Assembly (NCBI GenBank): GCA_020744425.1
Contig: JAGMUV010000026.1
Span: 310,001 to 374,000, forward strand
Direction of reading: 5' to 3'
DNA length: 64,000 nucleotides
Origin: Dactylonectria macrodidyma
Taxonomy: Eukaryota > Ascomycota > Sordariomycetes > Hypocreales > Nectriaceae
The notes under the pieces are model-generated. The model ran no database searches. It saw nothing but the letters and a program-made list of their open reading frames with translations, and was not told the origin of the DNA. A program made the translations under genes and the position numbers. Numbering within the stretch: position 1 is the stretch's first letter; every line of letters begins with the position of its first letter. Below, piece by piece: positions 44,906 to 58,714 of the stretch.

Positions 44906-44910
44906 CCACG

Positions 44911-48644
<3,734 letters not shown>

Positions 48645-48837
48645 GCTTCAGTGTCGGCAACGTGTTTTCACAGTCCTTATTGGAGAACCGCAGCAACTCT
48701 ATCATTATCAGCAGTAGCATATCTAAATACCATCGTGCTTACTATTTTATAAGTTACAAATTCCCGCTGTCATTAGTGAAAGCGTCCGTTGAGCATTAAG
48801 TCAGCCGCCCTACATTTCGCTGCGCCCACATTTCTAC

Positions 48838-51738
48838 GGATTGGATTGGATTTTATTTCGCCCGGAGGGAGGTCCCTATATGGCCTTGACACAATCTAGT
48901 TCACATTTCAGAACATTTGGTACCTGACACCCCAAGCCCCACGGAGCGTCGTCTCATCGTTTGCTGCTCAACCTCATCGCTGCTTGTTCCATGACAGGCC
49001 TGCTTGAAGGCCAAATTCTGCAAGTGTTCAGCATCCTATCTTCGGCAGCTGAAGCACGGTCTGCCAAAATCGAGGCTTTTTTTTTGTTAGTATAGTCGCA
49101 CGCTAGAGGTTAGTTTGCCGATGCCGCTGATCCGCATCGAGCTTGTTTGTCGCGATAGCAAATTTGATTGCCGCACGCATGGCCTGCATGTTTGGCTTCC
49201 ACTTTTCGTCCTCCGATGCAGCTTTTCCTCCCAAGAAGAACGACAAATTCCCAATCTTTGTTCGTGAGCATTTAAACATGGCTTCCCGTTGCATTGTCCA
49301 CTTTTTGCATCGGAAGAGGAAGTGCTCAATCGTCTCTGCTGCTTGTCCACAATCGCATATGCCCGATTCCGCTGCCCCTATCCTGTGAAGATAACTGTTC
49401 AGTCGCACCATCCCGGTCCGAAGCTGGGCTATCACGTCCGATTCTTTTCTTTTTAGTGAGTCGTATAGCGCACGGGTGTGCTTGCCCGGCAGCGCCTTGT
49501 CGATGCGCTTCGAGTACTATCCAACCCCTTCCGGAAGTCGCCCGCACTACCGTTGTTGTTGGAGCGCCAGTCGAAGTGTTGTAGACCTTGCTTGGTACGA
49601 CGGTATCTCTACCATGCACTCTGCTTTGGTGGCTCTCTGAGCTGCTGCCTTGGCCATCAGTCCCAATACAAAACCTTTGGCCTTAGCCGGCACCCACATG
49701 AGTCTAACAGAACAGCCTCTTTTCCGAAGGCATTTGGTGCGGTCGTATATCTGACGGATAGTGCATTGACCGGATTGCTGCCGAGGCATTCTGATCACTT
49801 CCACGGCCGAGCGGTTGCTCGTCATGACCGTCACATCCCAAAAAGGAGGCCTGGGCGGCGTGCACTTCAGCGCCATCGCTGTTGCTGCTAGTTCCGCTGC
49901 GTACGGGTTCTGCTCGTCTCTGGGCCCGAGAGTGACGGAATAGCTGGCAACCACCTCGCCTGCGCTGTTGCGAGTCGCGTCGCACACGACGCCTCCCATT
50001 CCCACTATGCCGCCCTTCTGCGAGCTAGACGTAGCTATGATGATGCCCTCGACGTCGTTTGGTGCCTTGACCGCCTTCGCTAGGTCGTCCTCGCCCACCA
50101 CTGGAATGCGGCTGTCCATGGCGGCAAGGCATACTCGTAGATAAACTCCATTCGATCTGCATGGACGCTTCCCACCGCCGAGACAATCTTCTGCATTGGT
50201 GATATGAATCGCTTGCTTGCCTTGTTCTTCAAAGCTGCCAGCGGGTGCGTCTTCGGAAGGGTCCGAAGGTTGATGCGGAATCTTGTTGCGGCTTGTCTGT
50301 GTCGTTCCTCTACCGTCAGGATACTGGCTTCGGCCTCGGCCACCGCCGTTGCTACAGAACGCTCCTGTAATTGCCTGCGCCCCCGCCAGCTGCGCTTTGT
50401 TCAGCCAGGCAGCTTCTCTTGCGCGGCGAGCGTGCGTCCAGATATTGGAGGCGTAGTCCATCGCCGGCGCGACTGTCGCTACGAATGGCTGTCTCGCCAC
50501 CCTCGGTGACAACATTTTCAACCTTCTCAGACACATGGCGGCGGTGAGCCCCTTGCCGGCGGCTCTAGCCATGTGCTCCTGGTACCGCAGGCCCGCGTCC
50601 ATAACCACTCCCAGAATTTTTGCGCTGTTTTTAGGTTTGACCTCGTTCCCTTTGATCAAAAATGGCATGTCACTGTTGCGCGCGGTGACTCGCGTGAAGT
50701 TGATGACTGTTGTCTTGTCCGCTTCAAACGTTGCGCCGCTGCGTCTCTCCCACTCGAGCGCTTCATTAATGATCGACTGAATACCTGCCCGGTTCGCCTC
50801 CGCGGTCGGGCCGGTCACCCATGCCGAGTAGTCGTCCACGAATGCAATTGAGCCACCTTCCGCCTTAATCCTTCTCTGCACCAAATCTGCGTTGAAGAAG
50901 AGGAACGAGACCGGTGACAGAGGCGATCCCTGGGGGAGACCTGCTTGGGGTAGCTCCCGCTGCTCAGACGTGTGCCCGTTCACTACCACCGAGGCCTTTC
51001 GCCCGGAGCAGAAGGCGTCCATCCACCTGACCAGTCTGTCCGGTATCCCTCTCGCCTTCATCCTCTCGAGTAGTCGCTCTTTGCACACTCCGTTGTAGGC
51101 GCCTTTGACATCGAAACTGATCAGGCTGAGCACTTTGCGAGCTCTCCATGCCTTGTAAATTTGTTCCTGCAGAAGCAGGAGCGCTTGCTCGGCCGACCGT
51201 CGTTTCCTCGCTCCGAAGTGGTTTGCGGGTACGAGCCCGTAAGTCTCTACGGCGTAGGAGATGCGCTCAGCGACGACCGCTTCCATTATTTTACCAAGGG
51301 TTGACAAAAGCGATATCGGTCGCCACGCCTTCGCTACCGTGTAGTCTCCCTTGTCCGGCTTCTTCAGCGGGATGATTTTCGCACTTCTCCATTGGTGAGG
51401 CACTATGCCGTCTCTGAGCGACGCATCGAAGAGAGCTAACACACGGTACTTTACCACCGGCCAGAGTTGTCTCCACACCATCGCCGGGAGGCCATCTTTC
51501 CCCAGGTGCTTTCCTCGGTTTTGCTGCCATCACTTTTTCCTCGATTTCTTCCAGGGTCAGGCCCGGCATGGGCACCGCTTTCCGGTGTTGTCGCACTCCT
51601 TCATCTTCGATTCTCGCTGGCAAGGGAGGGAAGAACGTGCCGAGCAGCTCCTCGGCTTGTTCTGCCTTGTCCTTGGTCATAGATCCATTTCCTCTCTTCA
51701 AGGGTGGCACCTTATCGCCCATGGTGTCCTTGCTAGGC
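48838..51738 (-). mobile_element. 5'-truncated Tad1-like LINE (copy B), ORF2 remnant
   Basis: On the minus strand the frame at 49547-51481 carries the reverse transcriptase (HQWRSAKIIPLKKPDKGDY, FDVKGAYNGV, LPQGSPLSPVSFLFFNADL, FVDDYSAW) and part of an RNase H domain (YAAELAATAMAL). A separate frame at 49103-49435 holds the C-terminal zinc motif CDCGQAAETIEHFLFRC. Frame breaks occur near 50400, 49550 and 51490. Similarity to the intact LINE at 52849-58541 stops at about 51738, so the endonuclease and ORF1 are missing. The 3' end reads CCGGGCGAAATAAAA plus an (ATCC-A)n tail (48838-48852). No target duplication was found. Confidence 0.9.
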
Positions 51739-51849
51739 TGTGCTCCTCTCAGACATATGCAACTTAGGTCTTTTAATATCACCGACAACCTATTCGTTTC
51801 ATCATCTCGCTAAGAAGCATTGTCTGGCGGAGGCGGCACCTACGTACAG

Positions 51850-52390
51850 CGCTCCTAATAGTCCAGACCAAAAACTGGACTATTAGTCCAAACTGCAGTC
51901 CAGACCAATAGTCCGTGGACTATTGGTCCAGTCTGCGTCTCTCGGATTGGACTGACGGTCCAGTCCGCGTCTCTTGGACTAGACTGACGGTCCAGTGTCA
52001 GACAATTGGCTCCACAGGGATCATTGTTGGCACCAGTCAATTGATGAGAATTATCTAAGGAGCAAGAACTCAATGACTGGATTCAGTGAGTCACGTTGCT
52101 CTTTATACACAAATGAAAACATTGCCTGTTTAGGCAGCAGCCTGCTGCTTGACGCTAATTGTGGTCGTTCATTCTCATCGTGAACAAGTTCACGATGATC
52201 GTGATTCTTGCCTCATTTAGACGGCAGCTGCTCCAGTGGGGCCGGGGCTTGATATGCGACATCCAGTCTACGTCTCTCGGACTGGACTAATGGTTCAGTC
52301 TGACTTCTACCAGACCGATCAGTAGTCCAGTCCGAGGATTGCAGACTAACAGTCTGACTAATAGTCTGTCCAAGATTCGGGGTGGCTCAG
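51850..52390. repeat. Patch of GTCCAGT-rich direct and inverted repeats
   Basis: A 32 bp unit beginning GGTCCAGTCTGCGTCTCT occurs tandemly at 51925-51956 and 51957-51988. A third, diverged unit lies at about 52261-52290, beyond the inserted 83 bp repeat. The left part has inverted pairs such as GGACTATTAGTCCA. No coding frame was recognised in 51739-52848. Confidence 0.65.
52132..52214. repeat. 83 bp dispersed repeat, copy 2
   Basis: Same length and about 91% identical by eye to 34489-34571, including the perfect palindrome around CATCGTGAAC. It lies inside the GTCCAGT-rich patch, splitting its repeat units. Confidence 0.8.
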
Positions 52391-53161
52391 GCAGCGTCTT
52401 TCCAAATCTGTGGCCTGCTGCAGAGTGCCAATTCAACAACTACGCGATCCAACGCGTCCAACGCGTGACACGCGTTTGGTAAAAATTTCGATGCACTGCT
52501 AAGATATGTTAGCCGGTACAGCCCAGCACCGCGTTAATCTATGGCAAACCAAGTATCATGCAACTGAAACTATCGGCCTAACAAGATCCCAGAATTACAT
52601 ATTTCGGCCTGTTCAACAGCAACCTACTTTATAGCTTTGAATGGGCTACCTGGCCGATTTCCAGGAAGAATATCTGCAACGTGAGAGATGATAAAGTGCA
52701 TGTTATCTGAGCGGCGAAAACCCGCCCGGTGGCGTTAAGAGATACCTGCCCCGCCATTACAGGTACGTGGCATGCAAAGTATCCCCTATCCGGCGCATGT
52801 AGGGTAGGTTCGCTCGCGTAACGCACCTCAGCAAATCACTTGAGATGCTAGTAGTAGTAGTAGTAGTAGATTTATTACGCCCGGGAGAACGGATCTCATA
52901 GGGCCATGGAACACGCTATGCTATTTACATTTCTGCCACCTTCAATCCTGACCACAAGTAAAGCCCCACTTTCTCTCCCTGGATCGCTTTCGTTTGGCCT
53001 CGCTTGACTCTCTCTGACAGGCCTGCTTGAAGGCCAATTTCTCCAAGTGTTCAGCATCCTATCCTCAGCAGCTGAAGCATGGTCTGTCAAAATGAGGCTG
53101 CATTGTGTTAGTATTGTGTCAATGTTTCCTGGTTCCGGGGTTGTTAGTATGTCCCATTCTC

Positions 53162-56100
53162 CTACTTCACTCCCAGTCTTCCCGTCTTCATCGCAAATTT
53201 TATCGTTGCTCGCACAGCCTGTAGGTTAGGTGACCACTTCGGTCCGTCCAATGCCGACTTTCCTCCCAAAAAGAACGACAGGTTTCCCATCTCGCTTTGC
53301 CCGATTTGTCTCATGCCTTCGCGTTGTGCATCCCACTTGGTGCATCGAAAGAGAAAATGCCCCATTGTTTCGACTGCCCGTCCGCAATCACACAAGTCTG
53401 ATTCCACTGCACCGATCCTCGACAGGTAGCTGTTAATCCTCGCCATTCCCGTGCGCAACTGCGAAAGCGTGTCTGCTTCGCGCCTCTTCAGTCCGTCGTA
53501 CAGCACCTTTGTGTGTTTTCCTGGTAGCGCTTTGTCAACCCTCTTGGAGAAGCCGCCCACTCTGTCCGGTAGTGTCTGGTGCTGTTGTAGCTGCTCTCTC
53601 GCTAGTCTTATCCGCGTCGATCGGGCTTGGTACGGCTGTGTCTCTGGCATGCGCCCCGATTCAGTTGCTCTCTGGGCCTGTCTCTTCGCCTTGGGCCCCA
53701 AGGGGAACGCATCATCCCGAGAGGGTACCCAAATCATCTTGACCCTGTTGTTGCCTTTTCTTAGCCGTCGGATGTGGTTGTAGATTTCTCGGATGGCGCA
53801 CTGTCCCGATTGTTGTCGTGGTCGCGCGATCGCCTTCAGTGCTGACTGGCCGCTTGACAGTATGGTAAGCCTTCGGTCCCGTAATCCGTCAGGCATACAT
53901 CGCAATGCCATTGCTATCGCCCCTAGCTCGGCTGTGTAGGGGTTCTGGTCGTCTCGCGAGCCGAGAGTGACCGAGTACCTGGCCATGACCCTATTCTCTC
54001 GCCCTGCTGCTTTGTGGCTGATGATGCCTCCCATGCCCGTCATTCCTCCTCTGTCGGAAGCGCTGGTCGCGATGGTGATGTCTTCGACACTGTTGGCTGC
54101 CGCTATCGCCACCTTCCGATCTGCCTCACACACCAGCGACACGCGGGGGTGCCACGGCGGTGCTGCATAGGCTTCGATTGTTTCCATCCGCCCGATTCCG
54201 CTCTCGCCGAGGGCAAGCGCCAGTCTCTTCATCGGCGAGATGTACCTTCGACTCACTGATACTTTGAGTGTCGCTAGCGGGTGCTTCTTTGGCAGCGTGT
54301 GCATATTGATGTACAACTTCATTCCCGCCAGAGCATGTCGCTCGTGTACTGTTTGGATGTTGGCTTCCGCTTCAGTTACTGCCCTCGCCACCGTCTGGAA
54401 GGCTCCCGTGATGGCCCGCGCTCCTATTTTCTGTGCCCTGTTGAACTCTTTCAATTCCCTTTCGCCGCGCGCATGCGCCCATACGACAGACGCGTAGTCC
54501 ATGGCTGGGGCAACGGTTGCGACGAAGAGTTGTCTGGCAGCTTGTGGTGGCAGCATCCTGAGTCTCCTTAGACACATGGCTGCCAAGAGACCTTTCGTGG
54601 CGGCCTTGGCCATGTGTTCCTTGAACCTGAGCCCCGTGTCCATGATTACCCCTAAGAGTTTGGCCTTCGCTTTGGGCTTGACTTCCTCTCCATTGATCGT
54701 GAACGGCGCCTCGCTGGTGCGTTCAGCTACGCGCGTGAAGTGGACAATTGCTGTCTTGTCATGCTCAAACGTCGCTCCACTGCGTTTCCCCCACGCCAGT
54801 GCCCGGTCAATGATGGCTTGTATGCCGTCCCTGTTCGCCTCCGCCGTCGGCCCCGTGACCCAGGCCGAGTAGTCGTCGACAAACGCCATCGATCCGCCTT
54901 TCGAGTTAATCTTGCTTTGCACAAGGTCTGCGTTGAAGAACAGGAAAAGCACTGGCGAGAGCGGCGATCCTTGGGGAAGGCCGGCTTGCGGCAGCTCCCG
55001 TTGCTCTGACGTGTAGTCGTTCACCACAATGCTGGCCGTGCGATTGGAGCAGAACGCGCTTATCCATTGCACCAGCTTCTTGGGGATACCTCTTGCTTCC
55101 AGCCTCTGTAGCAGTCTGTCATCGAACACGCCGTTGTACGCGCCTTTGATGTCGAAGCTGGCCAAGCTGACCACCTTGCGGTTCCGCCATGCTTTGTACA
55201 CTTGTTCTTGGAAGAGCAGCAGAGCCTGCTCTGCCGACCGCCGCTTCCTTGCCCCAAAGTGGTTTGTGGGCAGGAGCCCGAACGTCTCGGCGGCGTATGA
55301 GATCCTGTCCGCCACTACCGCCTCGAGGATCTTTCCCAGCGTCGACGGCAGCGAGATTGGTCTCCATGCCTTTGCGAGTGCGTAATCGCCCTTGTCCGGC
55401 TTCTTGAGCGGGATGATCTTTGCGCTTCTCCACTGGTCTGGTAGCTGTCCTTCATCCAGTGAGGTGCGGAACAGATGCATCACGCGTTCCTTGACCACCG
55501 GCCACAGTTGCTTCCACACCATCGCCGGCACGCCGTCTTCTCCGGGTGCTTCCCACGCCTTGGCTGCCATGACTTTCTCCTCCACCTCCTCCAACGTCAA
55601 GTCTGGCATGGCCACTTCTCTCCGCCGCGGTCGTGGACCTTCGTCTTCGATGGTTGCTGGCAGCGGCGGGAAGAACGCCGTCAGCAGTTCTTCTGCCTGT
55701 TCCGCCTTGTCCTGCGTTGTCGTCCCGTCCGCCCTTTTCAGCCGGGGGATTTTGTCGCCGACCATGTCGGCACCTGGTTTGAGGTATTTGGCTGCTTGCC
55801 AGATATTGGCGCCGTCTGTGAGGAAGTCGCCCCAGTGGGCCTTCTTCTGTCTTCTGATACTGTCGTGGTACTCTTTGGATGCTACCTTTGCCCGGCTCTC
55901 TAGGTTGTCCTGTCTATGGCCTGCCCGCCGCTGCGCCCTCGCCAGGTTTCTCCAGTACGTGTAGGTTTTCCGGAGTCGAGTAAGGTCAGTTGTCCACCAT
56001 CTCTTTGCGTATGGCGATGGCTTCGCTCGCGGGACCAGGGCGTGGATTGCGCCGAGGACCGCCTCCATCAGCCTGTCCGTCTGTGTCTGAACCCCGCCGT

Positions 56101-56932
56101 CCCATGGGAGGAGTGCCAGCCGATCTTTCACTCTCTCCTTGATCGCATTCCACGGTGCATTCTTGAAGAGCAGTCTCGGACTCGCCGTCCTTTCCGGTGT
56201 CGTGAGGTCAAACTCTGTCTGGATTGCCCTATGGTCCGACCCGTGTTCGGTCTGGTGAATGCCGCAGTGAACCATCTCTTCGGCCAGTTCGGACGACGCA
56301 AGCACCAGGTCGATCGTGCTCTCCGCACTACCCCTCTCCCAGGTTTTCGTTCCCCTGGGAAGGAGGCTGAGGAGGCCATGCTCGTCCATGAGGTCGATGA
56401 TTGCATCTGCCTCCCCTTGGCGTCTGCCTGTCACCTCGTCACCTCCCCATAGTTGGTCGTGGCGGTTGAAGTCGCCTGCCAAGATCACGTCCGTTCTTTT
56501 CCCTGTGCTGTTGCGGAAGCCCGTCATCACCCTGTGCAGTTGCTCCATTGCCGTGCGTAGAGCATTCTCATTACTCCCTTCCACATACACCGATACCACT
56601 AGGACGTCCCGGTCGGGCAGTCGTATTATTGCTCCCGTCAGGTCGGCTGACGGTATCGGCACCTGCTCCGCCTCCAGGTCCCTGCGGATCCAGAGCATGC
56701 TGCGGATCGGCCATCGCATCTCGTGTCTCTTTGTCGGTATAAATCTCGTCCAGTTTCTGTGGTTGTTTGGTGCTGTCATCACCGCACCGTCAATGTTCAG
56801 CGCGTATGGTTCGGCTATTGCCAGCACCGCGTAGTCCCGCAAGTCTCCGTCGTTCATCATGCTCAATTGCACCGCATCCCTCTTCCCCACGTTGAGCTGG
56901 AGGATTTGGAGGTTAGTGCACATTGCTGCCAT
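53162..56932 (-). CDS. LINE ORF2: endonuclease, reverse transcriptase, RNase H
   Basis: The frame is open across 1256 residues from the ATG at 56932. The N-terminal APE-type endonuclease shows ILQLNVGKRDAVQ, VILAGDFNRHDQLWGG, STIDLVLAS and GSDHRAIQTEF. The reverse transcriptase shows WRSAKIIPLKKPDKGDYALA, SFDIKGAYNGV, LPQGSPLSPVLFLFFNADL and FVDDYSAW, with Val in place of the common Ala of FADD. The RNase H-like part has GMTGMGGIISHK, YTAELGAIAMAL and a third block around SSGQSALKAI. The C-terminus has the zinc motif CDCGRAVETMGHFLFRC. This is the Tad1 clade layout. A longer frame reaches 57202 but overlaps ORF1 zinc knuckles and is not conserved-looking. Confidence 0.93.
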   Translation of the reverse strand: MAAMCTNLQILQLNVGKRDAVQLSMMNDGDLRDYAVLAIAEPYALNIDGAVMTAPNNHRNWTRFIPTKRHEMRWPIRSMLWIRRDLEAEQVPIPSADLTGAIIRLPDRDVLVVSVYVEGSNENALRTAMEQLHRVMTGFRNSTGKRTDVILAGDFNRHDQLWGGDEVTGRRQGEADAIIDLMDEHGLLSLLPRGTKTWERGSAESTIDLVLASSELAEEMVHCGIHQTEHGSDHRAIQTEFDLTTPERTASPRLLFKNAPWNAIKERVKDRLALLPWDGGVQTQTDRLMEAVLGAIHALVPRAKPSPYAKRWWTTDLTRLRKTYTYWRNLARAQRRAGHRQDNLESRAKVASKEYHDSIRRQKKAHWGDFLTDGANIWQAAKYLKPGADMVGDKIPRLKRADGTTTQDKAEQAEELLTAFFPPLPATIEDEGPRPRRREVAMPDLTLEEVEEKVMAAKAWEAPGEDGVPAMVWKQLWPVVKERVMHLFRTSLDEGQLPDQWRSAKIIPLKKPDKGDYALAKAWRPISLPSTLGKILEAVVADRISYAAETFGLLPTNHFGARKRRSAEQALLLFQEQVYKAWRNRKVVSLASFDIKGAYNGVFDDRLLQRLEARGIPKKLVQWISAFCSNRTASIVVNDYTSEQRELPQAGLPQGSPLSPVLFLFFNADLVQSKINSKGGSMAFVDDYSAWVTGPTAEANRDGIQAIIDRALAWGKRSGATFEHDKTAIVHFTRVAERTSEAPFTINGEEVKPKAKAKLLGVIMDTGLRFKEHMAKAATKGLLAAMCLRRLRMLPPQAARQLFVATVAPAMDYASVVWAHARGERELKEFNRAQKIGARAITGAFQTVARAVTEAEANIQTVHERHALAGMKLYINMHTLPKKHPLATLKVSVSRRYISPMKRLALALGESGIGRMETIEAYAAPPWHPRVSLVCEADRKVAIAAANSVEDITIATSASDRGGMTGMGGIISHKAAGRENRVMARYSVTLGSRDDQNPYTAELGAIAMALRCMPDGLRDRRLTILSSGQSALKAIARPRQQSGQCAIREIYNHIRRLRKGNNRVKMIWVPSRDDAFPLGPKAKRQAQRATESGRMPETQPYQARSTRIRLAREQLQQHQTLPDRVGGFSKRVDKALPGKHTKVLYDGLKRREADTLSQLRTGMARINSYLSRIGAVESDLCDCGRAVETMGHFLFRCTKWDAQREGMRQIGQSEMGNLSFFLGGKSALDGPKWSPNLQAVRATIKFAMKTGRLGVK

Positions 56933-58397
56933 GTAGATGTCGTACTCGGCAGTTGCGGCTGAGCGATTCGTGTGGCCCTCCGCAGAGAGCGCACTTCGGT
57001 TCGATCGCCTGGCACTGTGTGTGGCGGTGTCCGGTCTCTGCACATTTGCTGCATCGCTGGGGCCTAGTGCAGGTGAAAGCTTTGTGACCAAGCTCCCAAC
57101 AGTTGTAGCATTGGACTGGGCCTTGGCGTCGCTCGAAAACGTTGGTGCTGGCCGACTCCCCAGCGAGGTGAAAGTATCTCTCTTCCAGCAGGCGTTGCGC
57201 ATCGCTCGCCTTCGTGACGTAGATCACCACCGAGCCGTAGGATTTCCCATTCTCCTTGTCGCTGAGCCACTGCATCTTGGCAATCGTCACTCCGTTCTCC
57301 TTTCCCAGCGCCTCCGCTGTGCCTGGCAGCACGTTGCCAGCTGAGTCCAGGACCGCTGCCCTGTTTGCGCCGTCAAGTTTGACCGGATACAGTTGGTCCC
57401 TGAGGACTCTTGCGCCCTTGACTGCTGTCTTCTCTGCCGCTTCCTTGACGAGCTTCATCTCCGACTCGTCTCGGCAGATCACCTTAATACGGTCTGCGTT
57501 CTTTGCGTTCCTCACCACGGCTGCACACCTCCAGTCCTGTCGGCCCTCCTTCTTTCGCATCTCCTCCTCAATGGCCTGTCGAATTCCTCCCACTTGCGCT
57601 TTGCCCTTCTCCTCCTCGTTGACACGCGATGTGTCGATAGTGCAGAAGAGAGTATCCGTAAGTGTGGATGGTGTTGTTTGCATCGACGCGAGGGTTTGAA
57701 GGTTGCTTGGCTGGCTTGACGGCGGGGTACGGGCTACGTCTGCATACGATGGGTGCGGGCTCGTCTGGGCGCTGTTGGACTGAATACTTTTGGCCATCGC
57801 GTCTAGTTGCTCTCGCAACTGCTTTGTTTCTTCTGCCGCTTGTTCCCTCACCTGCCTGAGCTGTTCAATCAGCTGCTCGCGCATCTGTTTCATCTCACGT
57901 GCTGTCTGTTCCTGCATGCTTCTGGTTTCCTCGGCTTTCTTCCGGTCGTCAGCCGCCTCGGCCCGGACCGTCCGTATCTCCTGCTGGAGTTGTCGGATCA
58001 TCTCCAGCTGATCGCTAATCACCTTTGTCGCTTTCTGCTGGTTCTCCATCAAAGCATCCCAGAGTCTCTCCAGCATCTGTTTCTGCTTGTTCATGAGATG
58101 GCTCGACGTTTCCTGGAGCATCGTCTGGAGCGTCGTCTGGAGCATCATCTGCATTAGCGATGAATCGCTGCGGGCCGCGCCATCCACAGCCTGCAGTCCC
58201 TCGTCCGCATTGTCCCAGTCGTTGTCGCCTGCTGCCACTTGCTTTGTGCCGGCATTCTTCGATGTCCCGACCTGGCTTGAGGCTACTTGCCAGAACTTTT
58301 GGGCTTTCGCGGTTGGTTTCACGGGTCTCGACGAGCGACGCGTCGCGGTCACCGAATCCCCACCCGCGACCATGATCTCCTCGGCTGTCGCGTCCAT
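56913..58397 (-). CDS. LINE ORF1: coiled-coil and zinc-knuckle RNA-binding protein
   Basis: The 494-residue protein starts MDATAEEIMVAGGDSVTATR. A long coiled coil spans about residues 100-215 (EMIRQLQQEIRTVRAEAADD, EQLIEQLRQVREQAAEETKQ), a central domain follows, and three zinc knuckles lie at the C-terminus (CYNCWELGHKAFTC, CSKCAETGHRHTQC, CALCGGPHESLSRNC). This is the gag-like protein of Tad1 LINEs, expected to trimerise and coat element RNA. Its stop codon at 56913-56915 lies just past the ORF2 start codons at 56932 and 56923, so ORF2 overlaps it by 11-20 bases in another frame. Termination-reinitiation is a plausible way to express ORF2. Confidence 0.92.
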   Translation of the reverse strand: MDATAEEIMVAGGDSVTATRRSSRPVKPTAKAQKFWQVASSQVGTSKNAGTKQVAAGDNDWDNADEGLQAVDGAARSDSSLMQMMLQTTLQTMLQETSSHLMNKQKQMLERLWDALMENQQKATKVISDQLEMIRQLQQEIRTVRAEAADDRKKAEETRSMQEQTAREMKQMREQLIEQLRQVREQAAEETKQLREQLDAMAKSIQSNSAQTSPHPSYADVARTPPSSQPSNLQTLASMQTTPSTLTDTLFCTIDTSRVNEEEKGKAQVGGIRQAIEEEMRKKEGRQDWRCAAVVRNAKNADRIKVICRDESEMKLVKEAAEKTAVKGARVLRDQLYPVKLDGANRAAVLDSAGNVLPGTAEALGKENGVTIAKMQWLSDKENGKSYGSVVIYVTKASDAQRLLEERYFHLAGESASTNVFERRQGPVQCYNCWELGHKAFTCTRPQRCSKCAETGHRHTQCQAIEPKCALCGGPHESLSRNCRVRHLHGSNVH

Positions 58398-58448
58398 CTC
58401 CCGGTGCCACGCTCACGGCAGCGCCAACCCGTTCTTTCGCCTAGAAGA

Positions 58449-58540
58449 GTGTAAAGAGTGTAAAGAGTGTAAAGAGTGTAAAGAGTGTAAAGAGTGTAAA
58501 GAGTGTAAAGAGTGTAAAGAGTGTAAAGAGTGTAAAGAGT
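58449..58540. repeat. 9 bp tandem array (GTGTAAAGA)10
   Basis: About ten exact head-to-tail copies of a 9 bp unit lie about 50 bp upstream of the LINE ORF1 start, with no visible variation between units. It is neither telomeric (not TTAGGG) nor CRISPR-like. It may be a tandem 5' UTR module of the LINE, a slippage product at its 5' junction, or a pre-existing minisatellite at the insertion site. Confidence 0.9.
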
Positions 58541-58714
58541 GTCCACACACACGTAATACATCCGGTCCCGCCGCAAGAACCTGATAAGAGTTCACTGGGT
58601 GGCTGCTTAGACTGGACGGGTGCTTCACCCCGGAAGTACGTGAGGGGTACGGAAAGTTTAATCCGTGAAAGATTTCGTGCCAATTCCCCGCCAAAACACC
58701 ACCAATTCATTTTG

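Larger units (their letters stand above)
52849..58541 (-). mobile_element. Full-length Tad1-like LINE (copy A)
   Basis: The element comprises ORF1 (56913-58397), ORF2 (53162-56932) and a 3' UTR of about 290 bp ending CCCGGGCGTAATAAAT, with a tail of seven CTA units read on the minus strand (52849-52869). A 9 bp tandem array lies just upstream of ORF1. Both frames are open, so the copy could be competent for transposition. The exact 5' boundary and a target duplication were not found; the stated right edge is the end of the 9 bp array. Confidence 0.88.

Noticed and set aside
56933..57202. Extension of LINE ORF2 upstream to 57202
   Set aside because: The extra 90 codons overlap the ORF1 zinc knuckles and look unlike an endonuclease N-terminus.
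58441..58541. 9 bp array considered as a CRISPR or telomeric repeat
   Set aside because: There are no spacers and the unit is not TTAGGG; the genome is fungal.
52849..58560. Target duplication for the full-length LINE
   Set aside because: No shared sequence of 8 bp or more was found between the flank left of 52849 and the flank right of the 9 bp array.
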